The notes below the pieces were generated by a model, which saw only the letters and a program-made list of their open reading frames with translations, did not search any database and had not been told where the DNA came from. From NCBI RefSeq assembly GCF_026153515.1, contig NZ_CP110644.1:1051501-1115500 (forward strand): a stretch of 64,000 bases of DNA, given 5' to 3'. The position numbers and the translations under genes were made by a program. Positions 1 to 9,740 of this stretch are shown piece by piece. Each line of letters starts with the position of its first letter. Position 1 is the stretch's first letter. The stretch comes from Pseudomonas sp. KU26590 (GTDB lineage Bacteria > Pseudomonadota > Gammaproteobacteria > Pseudomonadales > Pseudomonadaceae).

Positions 1-420
1 ATGACTGACAAACGCGCTGTAAATCCAATCATCGACGTGATCAAAGCTGCACTGGAAGACGTCAAGGCCGTGGACATCCAGGTGCTGGACGTCCGTGACA
101 AGCAGAGCATCACCGACTACATGGTCATCGCGACCGGTACCTCCAGTCGCCAGATCAACGCGATGCTCGACAAGGTCCGCGAAGAAGTCAAAAAGCAGGG
201 CCTCAAGCCGTTGGGCGAAGAAGGCAAGGGCAACAGCGACTGGGTGCTGCTGGACCTGGACATCGCCATCGTCCACATGATGACCGCTTCCGCTCGCCAG
301 TTTTACGACCTCGAGCGTCTGTGGGCCGGTGCCGAGCAGAGCCGTTCGGCCAGCGCTGCACACCACAGCCCGGAAAACGCTCACGAGCATTTCGACAAGC
401 TGAACAAAGACCAGGCCTAA
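1..420 (+). CDS. rsfS: Ribosomal silencing factor RsfS
   Basis: RsfS (YbeB/Iojap family) binds ribosomal protein uL14 and blocks subunit joining when nutrients are short. The 139-residue product has the family core, with the stretch DYMVIATGTSSRQ near residues 39-51 and GEEGKGNSDWVLLDL near 72-86. A charged His/Asn tail after residue 105 is longer than the E. coli protein. The window opens exactly on its ATG, so its ribosome-binding site and any nadD partner upstream lie outside. Nine bases separate it from rlmH, the usual rsfS-rlmH pair. Confidence 0.95.
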   Translation: MTDKRAVNPIIDVIKAALEDVKAVDIQVLDVRDKQSITDYMVIATGTSSRQINAMLDKVREEVKKQGLKPLGEEGKGNSDWVLLDLDIAIVHMMTASARQFYDLERLWAGAEQSRSASAAHHSPENAHEHFDKLNKDQA

Positions 421-429
421 GGCTTCGTC

Positions 430-897
430 GTGCGTCTGCGTCTGATCGCTGTCGGTTCCCGCATGCCCAAGTGGGTGGAAGAGGGTTGGCATGAATATGC
501 CAAGCGTCTGCCATCCGAACTGGCGCTGGAACTGGTGGAAATTCCGCTCAACACCCGTGGCAAGAACGCCGACGTGGCACGCCTCATCCGTCAGGAAGGC
601 GAGGCCATGCTGGCGAAAGTGCAGCCGGGCGAGCGGATCGTCACGCTTGAAGTGCATGGCAAGCCATGGAGTACCGAGCAACTGGCGGGCGAGCTCGATC
701 GCTGGCGTCTGGATTCGCGCACGGTCAACCTGATGGTCGGCGGTCCGGAAGGGCTGGCGCCGGAAGTCTGTGCCCGGGCCGAGCAGCGCTGGTCGTTGTC
801 GCCGCTGACGTTGCCGCACCCGCTGGTGCGCATCCTCATCGGTGAACAGATCTATCGTGCCTGGACCGTGCTGTCCGGTCACCCTTATCACAAGTAG
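430..897 (+). CDS. rlmH: 23S rRNA pseudouridine-1915 N3-methyltransferase RlmH
   Basis: RlmH is a SPOUT-class methyltransferase that methylates pseudouridine 1915 in helix 69 of 23S rRNA on assembled 70S ribosomes. The 155-residue length equals the family norm. The C-terminal trefoil knot is visible as [10 protein letters not shown] (about residues 100-109) and [18 protein letters not shown]. The start is a GTG, because the next in-frame ATG would delete the N-terminal strand MRLRLIAVG. It lies between rsfS and mrdA and is probably co-transcribed with both. Confidence 0.95.
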   Translation: MRLRLIAVGSRMPKWVEEGWHEYAKRLPSELALELVEIPLNTRGKNADVARLIRQEGEAMLAKVQPGERIVTLEVHGKPWSTEQLAGELDRWRLDSRTVNLMVGGPEGLAPEVCARAEQRWSLSPLTLPHPLVRILIGEQIYRAWTVLSGHPYHK

Positions 898-928
898 CGC
901 CGCTGCCTTTACTGTGAACCTGCCCTAA

Positions 929-2827
929 ATGTCTCAGCCGATCCGCCTGAAAGACCACGAAAAGGACGCACGCCTTGTGCGCAGCCGAGTCGTGGTCGGC
1001 GCAGTCGCGGTTGTCGTGCTGATCTGCGTGTTGGTCGCGCGGCTTTATTTTCTGCAGGTCATCCAGTACGAGTATCACTCGACGCTGTCCGAGAACAATC
1101 GCGTTCACGTGCAGCCGATCCCGCCGAGTCGTGGCCTGATCTACGACCGTAACGGCGTGGTCATTGCCGACAACCGGCCCAGCTTCAGCCTGAGCATGAC
1201 CCGCGAACGTTCCGGTGACTGGACGCAAGTGCTGGACACCATCGTCCAGATCCTTGAGCTGACGCCGGATGATCGGATCATCTTCGAAAAACGCATGAAG
1301 CAGGGGCGTCGGCCGTTTGAACCGGTGCCCATTCTGTTCGAGTTGTCCGAAGAACAGATCGCCCGCATCGCCGTCAACCAGTTCCGCCTGCCGGGCGTTG
1401 AGGTGGTGGCGCAGCTGGTTCGTCACTATCCACAGGGCGAGCACTTCGCGCACTCGGTGGGTTACATGGGCCGGATCAACGAGAAAGAGCTGAAAAGCCT
1501 CGATCCCGTGAATTACAGCGGCACCCATCACATGGGCAAAACCGGCATCGAGCGTTTCTATGAGCCCGAGCTGCACGGTCAGGTCGGCTACGAAGAAGTC
1601 GAAACCAACGCCCGCGGCCGCGTCTTGCGCGTGCTCAAACGGACCGATCCGGTGCCCGGCAAGGACATCGTCCTGAGCCTCGACATCCAGCTGCAGCAAG
1701 CCGCCGAAGCTGCGCTGGCCGGGCGTCGCGGCGCGGTAGTGGCGCTGGACCCAAGCACGGGCGAGGTGCTGGCGATGGTCAGCCAGCCGAGCTTCGACCC
1801 GAACCTGTTCGTCACCGGCATCAGCTTCAAGGCGTACTCCGAGCTGCGCGATTCGGTCGACCGTCCGCTGTTCAACCGCATTCTGCGAGGCCTGTATCCA
1901 CCGGGTTCGACCATCAAGCCGGCCGTGGCGATTGCCGGCCTCGACACCGGCGTGATCACCGCCAGCACGCGGGTCTTCGACCCCGGCTATTACATGCTGC
2001 CGAACTACGACCACAAATACCGCAACTGGAACCGCACCGGCGATGGCTGGGTGGATCTGGACACGGCGATTATGCGTTCCAATGACACCTACTTTTACGA
2101 TCTGGCCCACAAGGTCGGGATCGATCGGCTGTCCGCGTACCTGAACAAGTTCGGCATCGGCCAGAAAGTCTCGCTGGACATGTTCGAAGAATCCCCCGGC
2201 CTGATGCCGTCCCGTGACTGGAAGCGCGTCACCCGGCGGCAGGCGTGGTTCCCGGGCGAGACACTCATTCTGGGGATCGGTCAAGGCTACATGCAGGCCA
2301 CCCCGCTGCAATTGGCCCAGGCCACCGCGCTGGTGGCGAACAAAGGCAAGTGGAACCGTCCGCACCTGGCCAGGACCGTCGAAGGGCAGAAGCCGGTGGA
2401 CGAAAACCCGATGCCGGACATCGTCCTGCGCGACCCGTCGGACTGGGCCAAGGTCAACCACGGCATGCAGCAAGTGATGCACGGCGCTCGCGGCACCGCG
2501 CGCAAAGCCGCGATTGGTGCGCAGTACCGCATCGCCGGCAAGAGTGGTACGGCCCAGGTCGTGGCCATTCGGCAGGGCGAGAAGTACGACCGCTCGAAAG
2601 TCCAGGAACGCCACCGCGACCACGCCTTGTTCGTCGGCTTCGCACCGGCCGACAGCCCGAAGATCGTCGTCGCGGTGATGATCGAAAACGGTGAGTCGGG
2701 ATCGGGCGTTGCCGCGCCGGTGGTGCGGCAGGTCATGGACGCCTGGCTGCTTGATCCCCAGGGCCATCTGAAACCCGAATACGCCAGCAATGCACAGCCT
2801 CCGGAGACCGCGGCCCGTGAAGAGTAA
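929..2827 (+). CDS. mrdA: Penicillin-binding protein 2, elongasome D,D-transpeptidase
   Basis: PBP2 is the monofunctional class B transpeptidase that crosslinks lateral-wall peptidoglycan in the rod complex. One N-terminal membrane helix (about residues 20-45) anchors it. A PBP dimer/pedestal domain follows, then the transpeptidase domain with all three active-site motifs: SxxK at S327-K330, SND at 384-386 and KSGT at 538-541. The length of 632 is normal. The partner SEDS glycosyltransferase rodA overlaps its 3' end, so the pair is translationally linked. Confidence 0.97.
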   Translation: MSQPIRLKDHEKDARLVRSRVVVGAVAVVVLICVLVARLYFLQVIQYEYHSTLSENNRVHVQPIPPSRGLIYDRNGVVIADNRPSFSLSMTRERSGDWTQVLDTIVQILELTPDDRIIFEKRMKQGRRPFEPVPILFELSEEQIARIAVNQFRLPGVEVVAQLVRHYPQGEHFAHSVGYMGRINEKELKSLDPVNYSGTHHMGKTGIERFYEPELHGQVGYEEVETNARGRVLRVLKRTDPVPGKDIVLSLDIQLQQAAEAALAGRRGAVVALDPSTGEVLAMVSQPSFDPNLFVTGISFKAYSELRDSVDRPLFNRILRGLYPPGSTIKPAVAIAGLDTGVITASTRVFDPGYYMLPNYDHKYRNWNRTGDGWVDLDTAIMRSNDTYFYDLAHKVGIDRLSAYLNKFGIGQKVSLDMFEESPGLMPSRDWKRVTRRQAWFPGETLILGIGQGYMQATPLQLAQATALVANKGKWNRPHLARTVEGQKPVDENPMPDIVLRDPSDWAKVNHGMQQVMHGARGTARKAAIGAQYRIAGKSGTAQVVAIRQGEKYDRSKVQERHRDHALFVGFAPADSPKIVVAVMIENGESGSGVAAPVVRQVMDAWLLDPQGHLKPEYASNAQPPETAAREE

Positions 2828-3962
2828 TTTCGACCGCATCCTGTCCAGCGAAGATGTGATGCGCCGTCGCGCCACCTTCCTGCAGAAAATCCACGTCGAC
2901 GGCCCGCTGCTGATCCTACTGCTGACGTTGGCGGCGGGCAGCCTGTTCGTGCTGTATTCGGCCAGCGGCAAGAGTTGGGACCTGCTGATCAAGCAAGCGA
3001 CCTCCTTCGGTATCGGCCTGGTGTCGATGTTCGTCATTGCGCAGCTTGAACCCCGATTCATGGCCCGCTGGGTGCCCGCCGCCTATGTGATCGGCGTGTT
3101 GCTGCTGGTGGCGGTGGACGTCATGGGTCACAACGCCATGGGCGCCACGCGCTGGATCAACATTCCCGGGGTCATCCGCTTCCAGCCCTCGGAATTCATG
3201 AAGATCATCATGCCGGCGACCATCGCCTGGTACCTGTCCAAGCGCACGCTGCCGCCACACCTCAAGCACGTCGCGGTGAGCCTCGGGCTGATTGGCCTGC
3301 CGTTCATTCTGATCGTGCGCCAGCCGGACCTCGGCACCTCGCTGCTGATTCTGGCGTCCGGCACCTTTGTGCTGTTCATGGCCGGCCTGCGCTGGCGCTG
3401 GATCATCAGCGTGATCGCGGCCGCAGTTCCGGTGGCGGTCGGCATGTGGTTCTTCTTTATGCACGACTACCAGAAGCAGCGGATCCTGACCTTCCTCGAC
3501 CCGGAGAGCGATCCGCTCGGCACCGGCTGGAACATCATTCAGTCGAAGGCAGCCATCGGATCGGGCGGCGTGTTCGGCAAAGGCTGGCTCATGGGCACGC
3601 AGTCGCACCTGGACTTTTTGCCTGAAAGCCATACCGACTTCATTATTGCGGTGCTCGGCGAAGAATTCGGCCTGGTGGGGATTTGCGCGCTGCTGCTGAT
3701 CTACCTGTTGCTGATCGGCCGCGGGCTGGTGATCACCGCCCAGGCGCAGACGCTCTACGGCAAGCTGCTCGCGGGCAGCCTGACCATGACCTTTTTTGTT
3801 TACGTTTTCGTCAATATCGGTATGGTCAGCGGTCTGTTGCCGGTCGTAGGCGTGCCGTTGCCCTTCATTAGCTACGGCGGAACTTCGCTGGTGACGCTGC
3901 TGTCAGCGTTTGGTGTTTTGATGTCGATCCACACGCATCGCAAATGGATCGCTCAGGTTTGA
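2817..3962 (+). CDS. rodA: SEDS peptidoglycan glycosyltransferase RodA
   Basis: RodA polymerises lipid II into glycan strands for side-wall growth together with PBP2. The protein is a polytopic SEDS membrane protein with about ten hydrophobic segments. It carries the conserved ESHTDFI...GEEFG stretch, whose Asp (about residue 274) matches the catalytic Asp of E. coli RodA, and the C-terminal PFISYGGTS motif. I chose the GTG at 2817 because a GGAG lies at 2803-2806 and the product then begins VKSNFDRILS, as in other pseudomonads. An in-frame ATG at 2790 adds nine residues and has no clear ribosome-binding site. It overlaps mrdA by 11 bases. Confidence 0.95.
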   Translation: MKSNFDRILSSEDVMRRRATFLQKIHVDGPLLILLLTLAAGSLFVLYSASGKSWDLLIKQATSFGIGLVSMFVIAQLEPRFMARWVPAAYVIGVLLLVAVDVMGHNAMGATRWINIPGVIRFQPSEFMKIIMPATIAWYLSKRTLPPHLKHVAVSLGLIGLPFILIVRQPDLGTSLLILASGTFVLFMAGLRWRWIISVIAAAVPVAVGMWFFFMHDYQKQRILTFLDPESDPLGTGWNIIQSKAAIGSGGVFGKGWLMGTQSHLDFLPESHTDFIIAVLGEEFGLVGICALLLIYLLLIGRGLVITAQAQTLYGKLLAGSLTMTFFVYVFVNIGMVSGLLPVVGVPLPFISYGGTSLVTLLSAFGVLMSIHTHRKWIAQV

Positions 3963-3979
3963 TTAAGGTGAAGAACTCA

Positions 3980-4990
3980 ATGCAAGTAGTGCGTGGCTGG
4001 GCTGCTCGATATGCGCCGCTGGTCGGTCTGATGGGCATCTTCGGCTCAGTGCAGGAATCACTTGCCGGTGACTATGACGGCTCCCCTCAAGTCGCCCAGT
4101 TCGTCAGCGAAATGACCCGCGATTATGGGTTTGCGGGCGAGCAATTGATTGAGGTGTTCCGTGATGTGCAGCGCAAGCAGGCGATCCTCGATGCCATTTC
4201 GAAGCCCGCCGAACGCGTCAAACCGTGGAAAGACTATCGCCCGATGTTCCTCACCGACGCGCGCGTTGCCCGGGGCGTCGACTTCTGGCGTCAGCACGAG
4301 GCCGCCCTGGCGCGCGCCGAGCAAGAATACGGGGTGCCCGCTCAGGTGATCGTTTCGATTATCGGCGTCGAGACGTTTTTCGGCCGCAATACCGGGAATT
4401 ACCGGGTGATGGACGCGTTGTCGACGCTGGCATTCGACTATCCCCAGCGCGCCGACTTCTTTCGCAAGGAGCTGCGCGAGTTTCTGCTGCTGTCCCGCGA
4501 ACAACAGGTCGATCCACTGACGCTCAAAGGCTCCTACGCCGGCGCCATGGGTTTGCCCCAGTTCATGCCGAGCAGCTTCCGCGCCTATGCAGTGGATTTT
4601 GACGGCGACGGCCACATCAATATCTGGAACGACCCGGACGATGCAATCGGCAGCGTTGCCAGCTACTTCCAGCGTCACGGCTGGGTGGCCGGTCAGCCGG
4701 TTGTCAGTCGCGCGGACGTGCGCGGTGACCGCGTCGACGAGGGCTTGAGCCCTGGCATTGATCCGGTGAAGAACGTTGGGGAGTTGCGAGCGTTGGGCTG
4801 GGCGAGTCATGATGCGCTGCGCGACGACATGCCGGTCACGGCGTTTCGCCTCGATGGCGACAAAGGCCCTGAATACTGGATGGGTCTGAAGAATTTTTAC
4901 GCAATCACGCGGTACAACCGCAGCGTGATGTACGCCATGGCCGTGCATCAGCTGTCTGAAATGCTTGTTCAAGCCCGGGACGTCAAGTAA
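3980..4990 (+). CDS. mltB: Membrane-bound lytic murein transglycosylase B
   Basis: MltB-family enzymes cleave the MurNAc-GlcNAc bond and leave 1,6-anhydroMurNAc ends. The catalytic Glu lies in GVETFFGR (Glu131), followed by YAGAMGLPQFMPSS and the EF-hand-like DFDGDGHINIWN, all diagnostic. The ATG at 3980 follows an AAGGTG at 3965-3970 and gives 336 residues with a hydrophobic N-terminus. No cysteine lipobox is evident, so it may be soluble and periplasmic (like P. aeruginosa SltB1) rather than a lipoprotein. An in-frame ATG at 3944 inside rodA is less likely. Its stop overlaps the rlpA start as TAATG. Confidence 0.92.
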   Translation: MQVVRGWAARYAPLVGLMGIFGSVQESLAGDYDGSPQVAQFVSEMTRDYGFAGEQLIEVFRDVQRKQAILDAISKPAERVKPWKDYRPMFLTDARVARGVDFWRQHEAALARAEQEYGVPAQVIVSIIGVETFFGRNTGNYRVMDALSTLAFDYPQRADFFRKELREFLLLSREQQVDPLTLKGSYAGAMGLPQFMPSSFRAYAVDFDGDGHINIWNDPDDAIGSVASYFQRHGWVAGQPVVSRADVRGDRVDEGLSPGIDPVKNVGELRALGWASHDALRDDMPVTAFRLDGDKGPEYWMGLKNFYAITRYNRSVMYAMAVHQLSEMLVQARDVK

Positions 4991-6036
4991 TGCGGTCACT
5001 GCCGATGCAACAACCATTGAAACTGATGGCCTTCGCGGCGCTGACTCTGCTGATCGTCAGCTGCTCAACCAGCCGACCGACGACCACGACGCAGCGGCAG
5101 CAGGGCAATGTGATCCGTTCGCAGCCCGGGCTGGACATCAACCGGGCGCACAAAGACGGCGCGCCCTGGTGGGACGTTGACGTTTCGCGCATCCCCGACG
5201 CCATTCCGACCCTGCACACCGGCCCCTACAAGGCCAACCCGTACACCGTGCTGGGCAAGACCTATTTCCCGCTCAGCGATGCCAAGACCTATTCCCAGAC
5301 GGGAACGGCCTCGTGGTACGGCACCAAATTCCACGGCCAGAACACCGCCAACGGCGAGGTCTATGACCTGTATGGCATGAGCGCGGCGCACAAGACCCTG
5401 CCGCTGCCCAGCTACGTTCGCGTGACCAACCTGGACAACAACCGCACGGTGATCCTGCGGGTCAACGATCGCGGCCCGTTCTACTCCGATCGCATCATCG
5501 ACCTGTCTTACGCCGCGGCGAAGAAGCTCGGTTATGCCGAAAACGGCACGGCGCGGGTAAAAGTCGAAGGCATCGACCCTTCGCAGTATTGGGCGCAGCG
5601 CGGCAAACCGGCACCACTGATGCTGGATCAGCCACAAGTGGCGAGCAACACGCCAGCGCGTCAGCCGCAACCGGGCGCTCCGGTGATCACCGCCTCAGCG
5701 GGTACCATCGAGCAATGGACGCCGCCGCCCCAGCAACACGCCGCCCCGGTCACACCCGTGCCGATCGACGCAAAAAAAAACGCTTCCGGACAAGCGTCTG
5801 GGCTATTTCTCCAAGTGGGAGCCTTCGCCAACCCGGACGCTGCGGAACTCCTGAGGTCGAAATTGAGCGGGATGGTGCGGGCGCCGGTGTTCGTGAGTTC
5901 GATCGCACGCAATCAACAGACGCTCTATCGCGTGCGGATGGGACCGGTCGACACGCCGGGTGAAGCCCAGCAACTGCAAAACAGCGTAAGGTCGGCCAAT
6001 CTCGGCTCGCCAAGCGTCGTCACCTCGGACCAGTAA
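4990..6036 (+). CDS. rlpA: Septal ring lytic transglycosylase RlpA (lipoprotein)
   Basis: RlpA is an outer-membrane lipoprotein; in P. aeruginosa it is a lytic transglycosylase that prefers peptide-free glycan. The signal peptide ends in a lipobox with Cys25 (LIVSC). A double-psi beta-barrel follows at about 104-195 (GTASWYG, TANGE with the catalytic Glu, VNDRGPF with the essential Asp). After a Pro/Gln-rich linker comes a C-terminal SPOR domain (about 270-345, from LFLQVGAF) that targets denuded septal glycan. Its start overlaps the mltB stop by one base. Confidence 0.95.
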   Translation: MRSLPMQQPLKLMAFAALTLLIVSCSTSRPTTTTQRQQGNVIRSQPGLDINRAHKDGAPWWDVDVSRIPDAIPTLHTGPYKANPYTVLGKTYFPLSDAKTYSQTGTASWYGTKFHGQNTANGEVYDLYGMSAAHKTLPLPSYVRVTNLDNNRTVILRVNDRGPFYSDRIIDLSYAAAKKLGYAENGTARVKVEGIDPSQYWAQRGKPAPLMLDQPQVASNTPARQPQPGAPVITASAGTIEQWTPPPQQHAAPVTPVPIDAKKNASGQASGLFLQVGAFANPDAAELLRSKLSGMVRAPVFVSSIARNQQTLYRVRMGPVDTPGEAQQLQNSVRSANLGSPSVVTSDQ

Positions 6037-6240
6037 CGCTTCCATATGCTTTATCAGCGATACCCGCCCCGGTAACGGAGGCGGTTTTCGCGGCCTGACC
6101 GACGACCTGCCAGCCGGGTTTGTCGTTGTCAGCAGCTTTTCACGGCACGTTCTGTAGAATGTGAGCCCGTTTGCCGGGGTAGCCCGGCACCCGCTTTGCC
6201 CGCAAGGGCATGTTTGCCCATTAGCATTTTCGAGAGACGG
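6037..6240 (+). promoter_or_regulatory. Leader region before dacA
   Basis: The 204 bases between rlpA and dacA hold no gene. A TAGAAT hexamer near 6152 could be a -10 element, but no convincing -35 lies 16-18 bases upstream. A GAGAGACGG immediately before 6241 is the ribosome-binding site of dacA. No strong terminator for the upstream operon was seen. Confidence 0.35.
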
Positions 6241-7401
6241 ATGAACATCACCAGCTTTGCAAAACGCCTTTGCCTGCTAATCCCGCTATTCACCGCGCCT
6301 GCCGTGTTTGCGGCAGAACAGATGACGCCATCGCCACCGCAACTGGCTGCCAAGGCTTATGTGCTGATGGACGCCAACAGCGGCAACGTTCTGGTCGAAA
6401 ACAATGGCGACCAGCGCCTGCCACCGGCCAGTCTGACCAAGCTGATGACCGCCTACATCGCCACGCTGGAAATCCGTCGCGGTCAGATCGGCGAAAACGA
6501 CCCTGTGACCGTCAGCGAAAACGCCTGGCGCACCGGCGGCTCGCGGATGTTCATCAAAGTGGGCAGCCAGGTCACCGTGAGCGACCTGCTGCACGGCATC
6601 ATCATTCAGTCGGGTAACGACGCCAGCGTTGCGCTTTCCGAGCACATCGCCGGCAGCGAAGACGCCTTCGCCGACCTGATGAACAAGACTGCTGCCGACC
6701 TGGGCATGGTCAACAGCCACTTCATGAACCCGACCGGCCTGCCGAACCCTGATCACTACGCCACCGCCCATGACATGGCCCTGCTGGCGCGCGCGATCAT
6801 CCACGAAGACCCGGCTCACTACGCGATCTACTCGCAGAAAGAGTTCTTCTGGAACGGCATCAAACAGCCAAACCGCAACCTGCTGCTGTGGCGTGACAAG
6901 ACCGTCGACGGTCTGAAAACCGGTCACACCGAAGAAGCCGGCTACTGCATGGTGTCCTCGGCCGTTCGCGATGGCATGCGTCTGATTGCGGTGGTGTTCG
7001 GCACCAACAGCGAGCAAGCTCGTGCTGCCGAGACCCAGAAGCTGCTGACCTACGGTTTCCGCTTCTTCGAAACCCAGACCTTCTATCAGAAGGGCACCGA
7101 GCTGGCTCAGGCGCCGGTCTGGAAAGGCACAGAGCGTCTGGTCAAAGCCGGTCTGGCTGACGACCTGACCATGACCATGCCAAAAGGCGAGCTGAAGAAG
7201 CTGGCTGCCAGCATGACCATGAATCCACAGCTGGTTGCACCGATCGCCAAAGGCGACGTCATCGGCAAGGTTGAGGTCAAACTGGACGACAAGGTCGTGC
7301 ACAGCGCCAACCTGATCGCCCTGGACGCCGTTGACGAAGGTGGTATCTTCCGCCGCCTGTGGGATAGCATCCGCTTGTTCTTCTACGGTCTGTTCAACTG
7401 A
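6241..7401 (+). CDS. dacA: D-alanyl-D-alanine carboxypeptidase (PBP5/6 type)
   Basis: This low-molecular-mass PBP removes the terminal D-Ala from pentapeptide stems. The signal peptide probably ends after Ala24. The S11 peptidase motifs are complete: SLTK at 64-67, SGN at 124-126 and KTG at 226-228. They are followed by the C-terminal PBP5 beta domain and an amphipathic membrane-anchoring helix ending in LWDSIRLFFYGLFN. The 386 residues are typical. ATG 6241 follows a GAGAGACGG site, and an in-frame upstream start would bury the signal peptide. PAO1 calls the orthologue dacC. A terminator-like hairpin follows. Confidence 0.95.
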   Translation: MNITSFAKRLCLLIPLFTAPAVFAAEQMTPSPPQLAAKAYVLMDANSGNVLVENNGDQRLPPASLTKLMTAYIATLEIRRGQIGENDPVTVSENAWRTGGSRMFIKVGSQVTVSDLLHGIIIQSGNDASVALSEHIAGSEDAFADLMNKTAADLGMVNSHFMNPTGLPNPDHYATAHDMALLARAIIHEDPAHYAIYSQKEFFWNGIKQPNRNLLLWRDKTVDGLKTGHTEEAGYCMVSSAVRDGMRLIAVVFGTNSEQARAAETQKLLTYGFRFFETQTFYQKGTELAQAPVWKGTERLVKAGLADDLTMTMPKGELKKLAASMTMNPQLVAPIAKGDVIGKVEVKLDDKVVHSANLIALDAVDEGGIFRRLWDSIRLFFYGLFN

Positions 7402-7437
7402 TCACCGATTGATCAAAAGCTGACCGTTGCTCCGTAC

Positions 7438-7475
7438 GCCCCCGTCGCCGAACGCGACGGGGGCCTGTCCGTTTT
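7438..7475 (+). terminator. Hairpin terminator after dacA
   Basis: A 10-bp GC-rich stem (7438-7447 with 7455-7464, core CCCCCGTCG) with a 7-base loop is followed by TGTCCGTTTT. The stem is strong but the T-run is interrupted, so termination may be partial. Confidence 0.6.
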
Positions 7476-7499
7476 CCGGCTTACGAGGCCGTTACTGCC

Positions 7500-7775
7500 A
7501 TGACAGATTCCGACGTTAAAGCGCCAAAAATCGAATTTCCCTGCGCCGACTATCCGATCAAGATCATCGGTGACACGGGTGTGGGCTTCAAAGACAGGGT
7601 CATCGAGATCCTCGAGAAGCACGCCACCGTTGATATGAATACCCTGGCCGAGCGCCAGAGCAGCAACGGCAAATACACCACCGTTCAGCTGCATATCATT
7701 GCTACCGGTCAAGACCAGCTTTACGACATCAACAGCGAATTGCGGGCCACCGGCTTCGTGCACATGGTGCTGTGA
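7500..7775 (+). CDS. ybeD: YbeD-family (DUF493) small regulatory-fold protein
   Basis: A 91-residue ACT-like ferredoxin-fold protein of the YbeD/DUF493 family, recognisable from [12 protein letters not shown] near the start and the ending GFVHMVL. Its molecular role is not established. The family sits upstream of lipB in most gammaproteobacteria, and a regulatory role in lipoate metabolism has been proposed from this. The stop overlaps the lipB ATG as TGATG, so the two are translationally coupled. Confidence 0.9.
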   Translation: MTDSDVKAPKIEFPCADYPIKIIGDTGVGFKDRVIEILEKHATVDMNTLAERQSSNGKYTTVQLHIIATGQDQLYDINSELRATGFVHMVL

Positions 7776-8422
7776 TGGGTGCGGTTCTGGGCTTTCGTGA
7801 ACTCGGGCTGACCGACTACGAGCCCACCTGGCAGGCCATGAAACGCTTCACCGACGGTCGCGACCGCGAAACCGCCGACGAGGTCTGGCTTGTGCAGCAT
7901 CCGCCCGTCTTCACCCAGGGCCAGTCCGGCAAACCCGAGCATTTGCTGCTGCCGGGGGATATCCCCGTGGTGCAGGTCGATCGTGGCGGCCAAGTGACTT
8001 ATCATGGCCCCGGCCAACTGGTCGCTTATTTGTTGCTGGACGTTCGCCGTCTGGGCTTTGGCGTTCGCGAACTGGTCACCCGGATCGAGCGCAGCCTGAT
8101 CGATCTGCTGGCCGGTTACGGTGTAAACGCCGCTGCCAAGCCTGACGCGCCGGGGGTTTACGTCGACGGCGCCAAGATCGCCTCACTGGGGCTGCGCATC
8201 CGCAACGGCTGTTCGTTTCATGGCCTCGCGTTGAACGTCGATATGGATCTGGACCCTTTTAAACGGATTAATCCCTGTGGGTATGCGGGGCTGGCGATGA
8301 CCCAGCTGCGTGAACAGGCAGGGCCGATTGAATTTGCCGAGGTTAGTGCCCGGCTGCGTGCGCAGCTCGTCAACCACCTCGACTACGCTGAGCAGACGAC
8401 CCTAACGGGCGGAATCGATTGA
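7775..8422 (+). CDS. lipB: Octanoyl-[acyl-carrier-protein]:protein N-octanoyltransferase
   Basis: LipB moves octanoate from acyl-ACP to the lipoyl domain Lys of E2 subunits and GcvH, the first step of lipoate synthesis. The catalytic dyad is visible as Lys134 (GAKIASLG) and Cys168 (NPCGYAG), and the [12 protein letters not shown] substrate loop is intact. I start at the ATG that overlaps the ybeD stop. A GTG three bases earlier would add a single Met. The product is 215 residues, and lipA follows after one base. Confidence 0.96.
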   Translation: MGAVLGFRELGLTDYEPTWQAMKRFTDGRDRETADEVWLVQHPPVFTQGQSGKPEHLLLPGDIPVVQVDRGGQVTYHGPGQLVAYLLLDVRRLGFGVRELVTRIERSLIDLLAGYGVNAAAKPDAPGVYVDGAKIASLGLRIRNGCSFHGLALNVDMDLDPFKRINPCGYAGLAMTQLREQAGPIEFAEVSARLRAQLVNHLDYAEQTTLTGGID

Positions 8423-8423
8423 T

Positions 8424-9485
8424 ATGACTACCGCGTATGAGGCAGCTGACACTGTCGTGAATACAGAGAATGCCGTACAAACCCTGATCCCGACAGTGAG
8501 CGTGGCCACGCCTGAGCGTGTGGCTCGTCCGAAAGTGGAAGCCGGCGTGAAGCTGCGCGGCGCGGAAAAAGTCGCGCGCATCCCGGTGAAGATCATTCCG
8601 ACGGTCGATCTGCCGAAGAAGCCGGACTGGATTCGCGTGCGCATCCCGGTCTCGCCGGAAGTCGACCGCATCAAGGCGCTGCTGCGCAAGCACAAGCTGC
8701 ACAGCGTGTGCGAAGAGGCGTCCTGCCCGAACCTGGGCGAGTGCTTCTCCGGCGGTACCGCGACCTTCATGATCATGGGCGACATCTGCACCCGTCGCTG
8801 TCCGTTCTGCGACGTCGGCCATGGCCGTCCGAAAGCGCTGGATCTCGATGAACCGAAGAGTCTGGCCATCGCCATCGCTGACCTGAAACTCAAGTACGTG
8901 GTGATCACTTCCGTGGACCGCGACGACCTGCGCGACGGCGGTGCCCAGCACTTTGCCGACTGCATCCGCGAGATCCGCTTGCTGTCGCCGAACGTGCAGC
9001 TGGAGACCCTGGTTCCGGATTACCGTGGCCGCATGGACATCGCTCTGGAAATCACCGCTGCGACGCCGCCGGACGTCTTCAACCACAACCTGGAAACCGT
9101 GCCACGGCTGTACAAGGCCGCGCGTCCGGGTTCGGATTACCAGTGGTCGCTGACTCTGCTCAAGCGCTTCAAGGAAATGCTCCCCCACGTGCCCACCAAA
9201 TCCGGCCTTATGCTGGGTCTGGGCGAGACTGACGAAGAAGTCATCGAAGTCATGCAGCGTATGCGCGAGCACGACATCGACATGCTGACCCTGGGTCAGT
9301 ACCTGCAACCGTCGCGCAACCACCTGCCGGTGCAACGCTTCGTGCACCCGGACGTCTTCGCCTGGTTCGCCGAAGAAGGTTACAAGATGGGCTTCAAGAA
9401 CGTCGCCTCCGGCCCGCTGGTCCGTTCCTCGTATCACGCGGACGAGCAAGCCAAGCTGGTCAAGTCGCTGCTCACTGCAGGTTGA
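8424..9485 (+). CDS. lipA: Lipoyl synthase (radical SAM)
   Basis: LipA inserts two sulfurs into protein-bound octanoate. The auxiliary 4Fe-4S cluster ligands are Cys96, Cys101 and Cys107 ([12 protein letters not shown]). The radical-SAM ligands are Cys122, Cys126 and Cys129 (CTRRCPFC). The conserved RSSYHA near the C-terminus supplies the Ser ligand to the auxiliary cluster. The 353-residue form carries a longer N-terminal extension (about 50 residues) than E. coli LipA, which is common in pseudomonads. It ends the ybeD-lipB-lipA unit and is followed by a strong terminator. Confidence 0.97.
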   Translation: MTTAYEAADTVVNTENAVQTLIPTVSVATPERVARPKVEAGVKLRGAEKVARIPVKIIPTVDLPKKPDWIRVRIPVSPEVDRIKALLRKHKLHSVCEEASCPNLGECFSGGTATFMIMGDICTRRCPFCDVGHGRPKALDLDEPKSLAIAIADLKLKYVVITSVDRDDLRDGGAQHFADCIREIRLLSPNVQLETLVPDYRGRMDIALEITAATPPDVFNHNLETVPRLYKAARPGSDYQWSLTLLKRFKEMLPHVPTKSGLMLGLGETDEEVIEVMQRMREHDIDMLTLGQYLQPSRNHLPVQRFVHPDVFAWFAEEGYKMGFKNVASGPLVRSSYHADEQAKLVKSLLTAG

Positions 9486-9510
9486 TTACAGCGTCGTTGA
9501 TGCAGAAAGC

Positions 9511-9546
9511 AAAACGGGCCGGATAGACATATCCGGCCCGTTTTTT
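9511..9546 (+). terminator. Strong rho-independent terminator after lipA
   Basis: A 14-bp perfect stem (9511-9524 with 9531-9544, core CGGGCCGGAT) closes a 6-base AGACAT loop and runs into TTTTTT. The A-run on the other side could also work for minus-strand transcripts, but the nearest minus-strand gene ends about 200 bases away. Confidence 0.9.
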
Positions 9547-9604
9547 ATGCGTGACGTTCACGGCGGTGTGGCTAGCATGCATCGCTATAACGGCATACGC
9601 ATTC

Positions 9605-9706
9605 TGTAGAAGCCGGCTTGCTGGCGAACCCCGGTTGCCCCGACAAGCTTCTGTCGCCTGACGTACCGCGTTCGCCACCGTCGTAACCTCCGGCAGCTCC
9701 TACAGG
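9605..9706. repeat. REP pair, GTAGGAGCCGGCTTGCTGGC class
   Basis: A head copy (9605-9629, one base off the class consensus) faces an inverted tail (9669-9706), about 40 bases apart, downstream of both lipA and the convergent transglycosylase gene. The same class recurs at 28269-28356 and 48395-48494. Confidence 0.75.
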
Positions 9707-9740
9707 TTGTGTGCTCGCCTGAGGATGATGTCTGCAGCAG

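Noticed and set aside
836-3061. A 741-codon open frame on the minus strand across mrdA
   Set aside because: It is fully antisense to mrdA and rodA, whose motifs are intact. Long antisense frames are normal in GC-rich genes, and the translation resembles no family.
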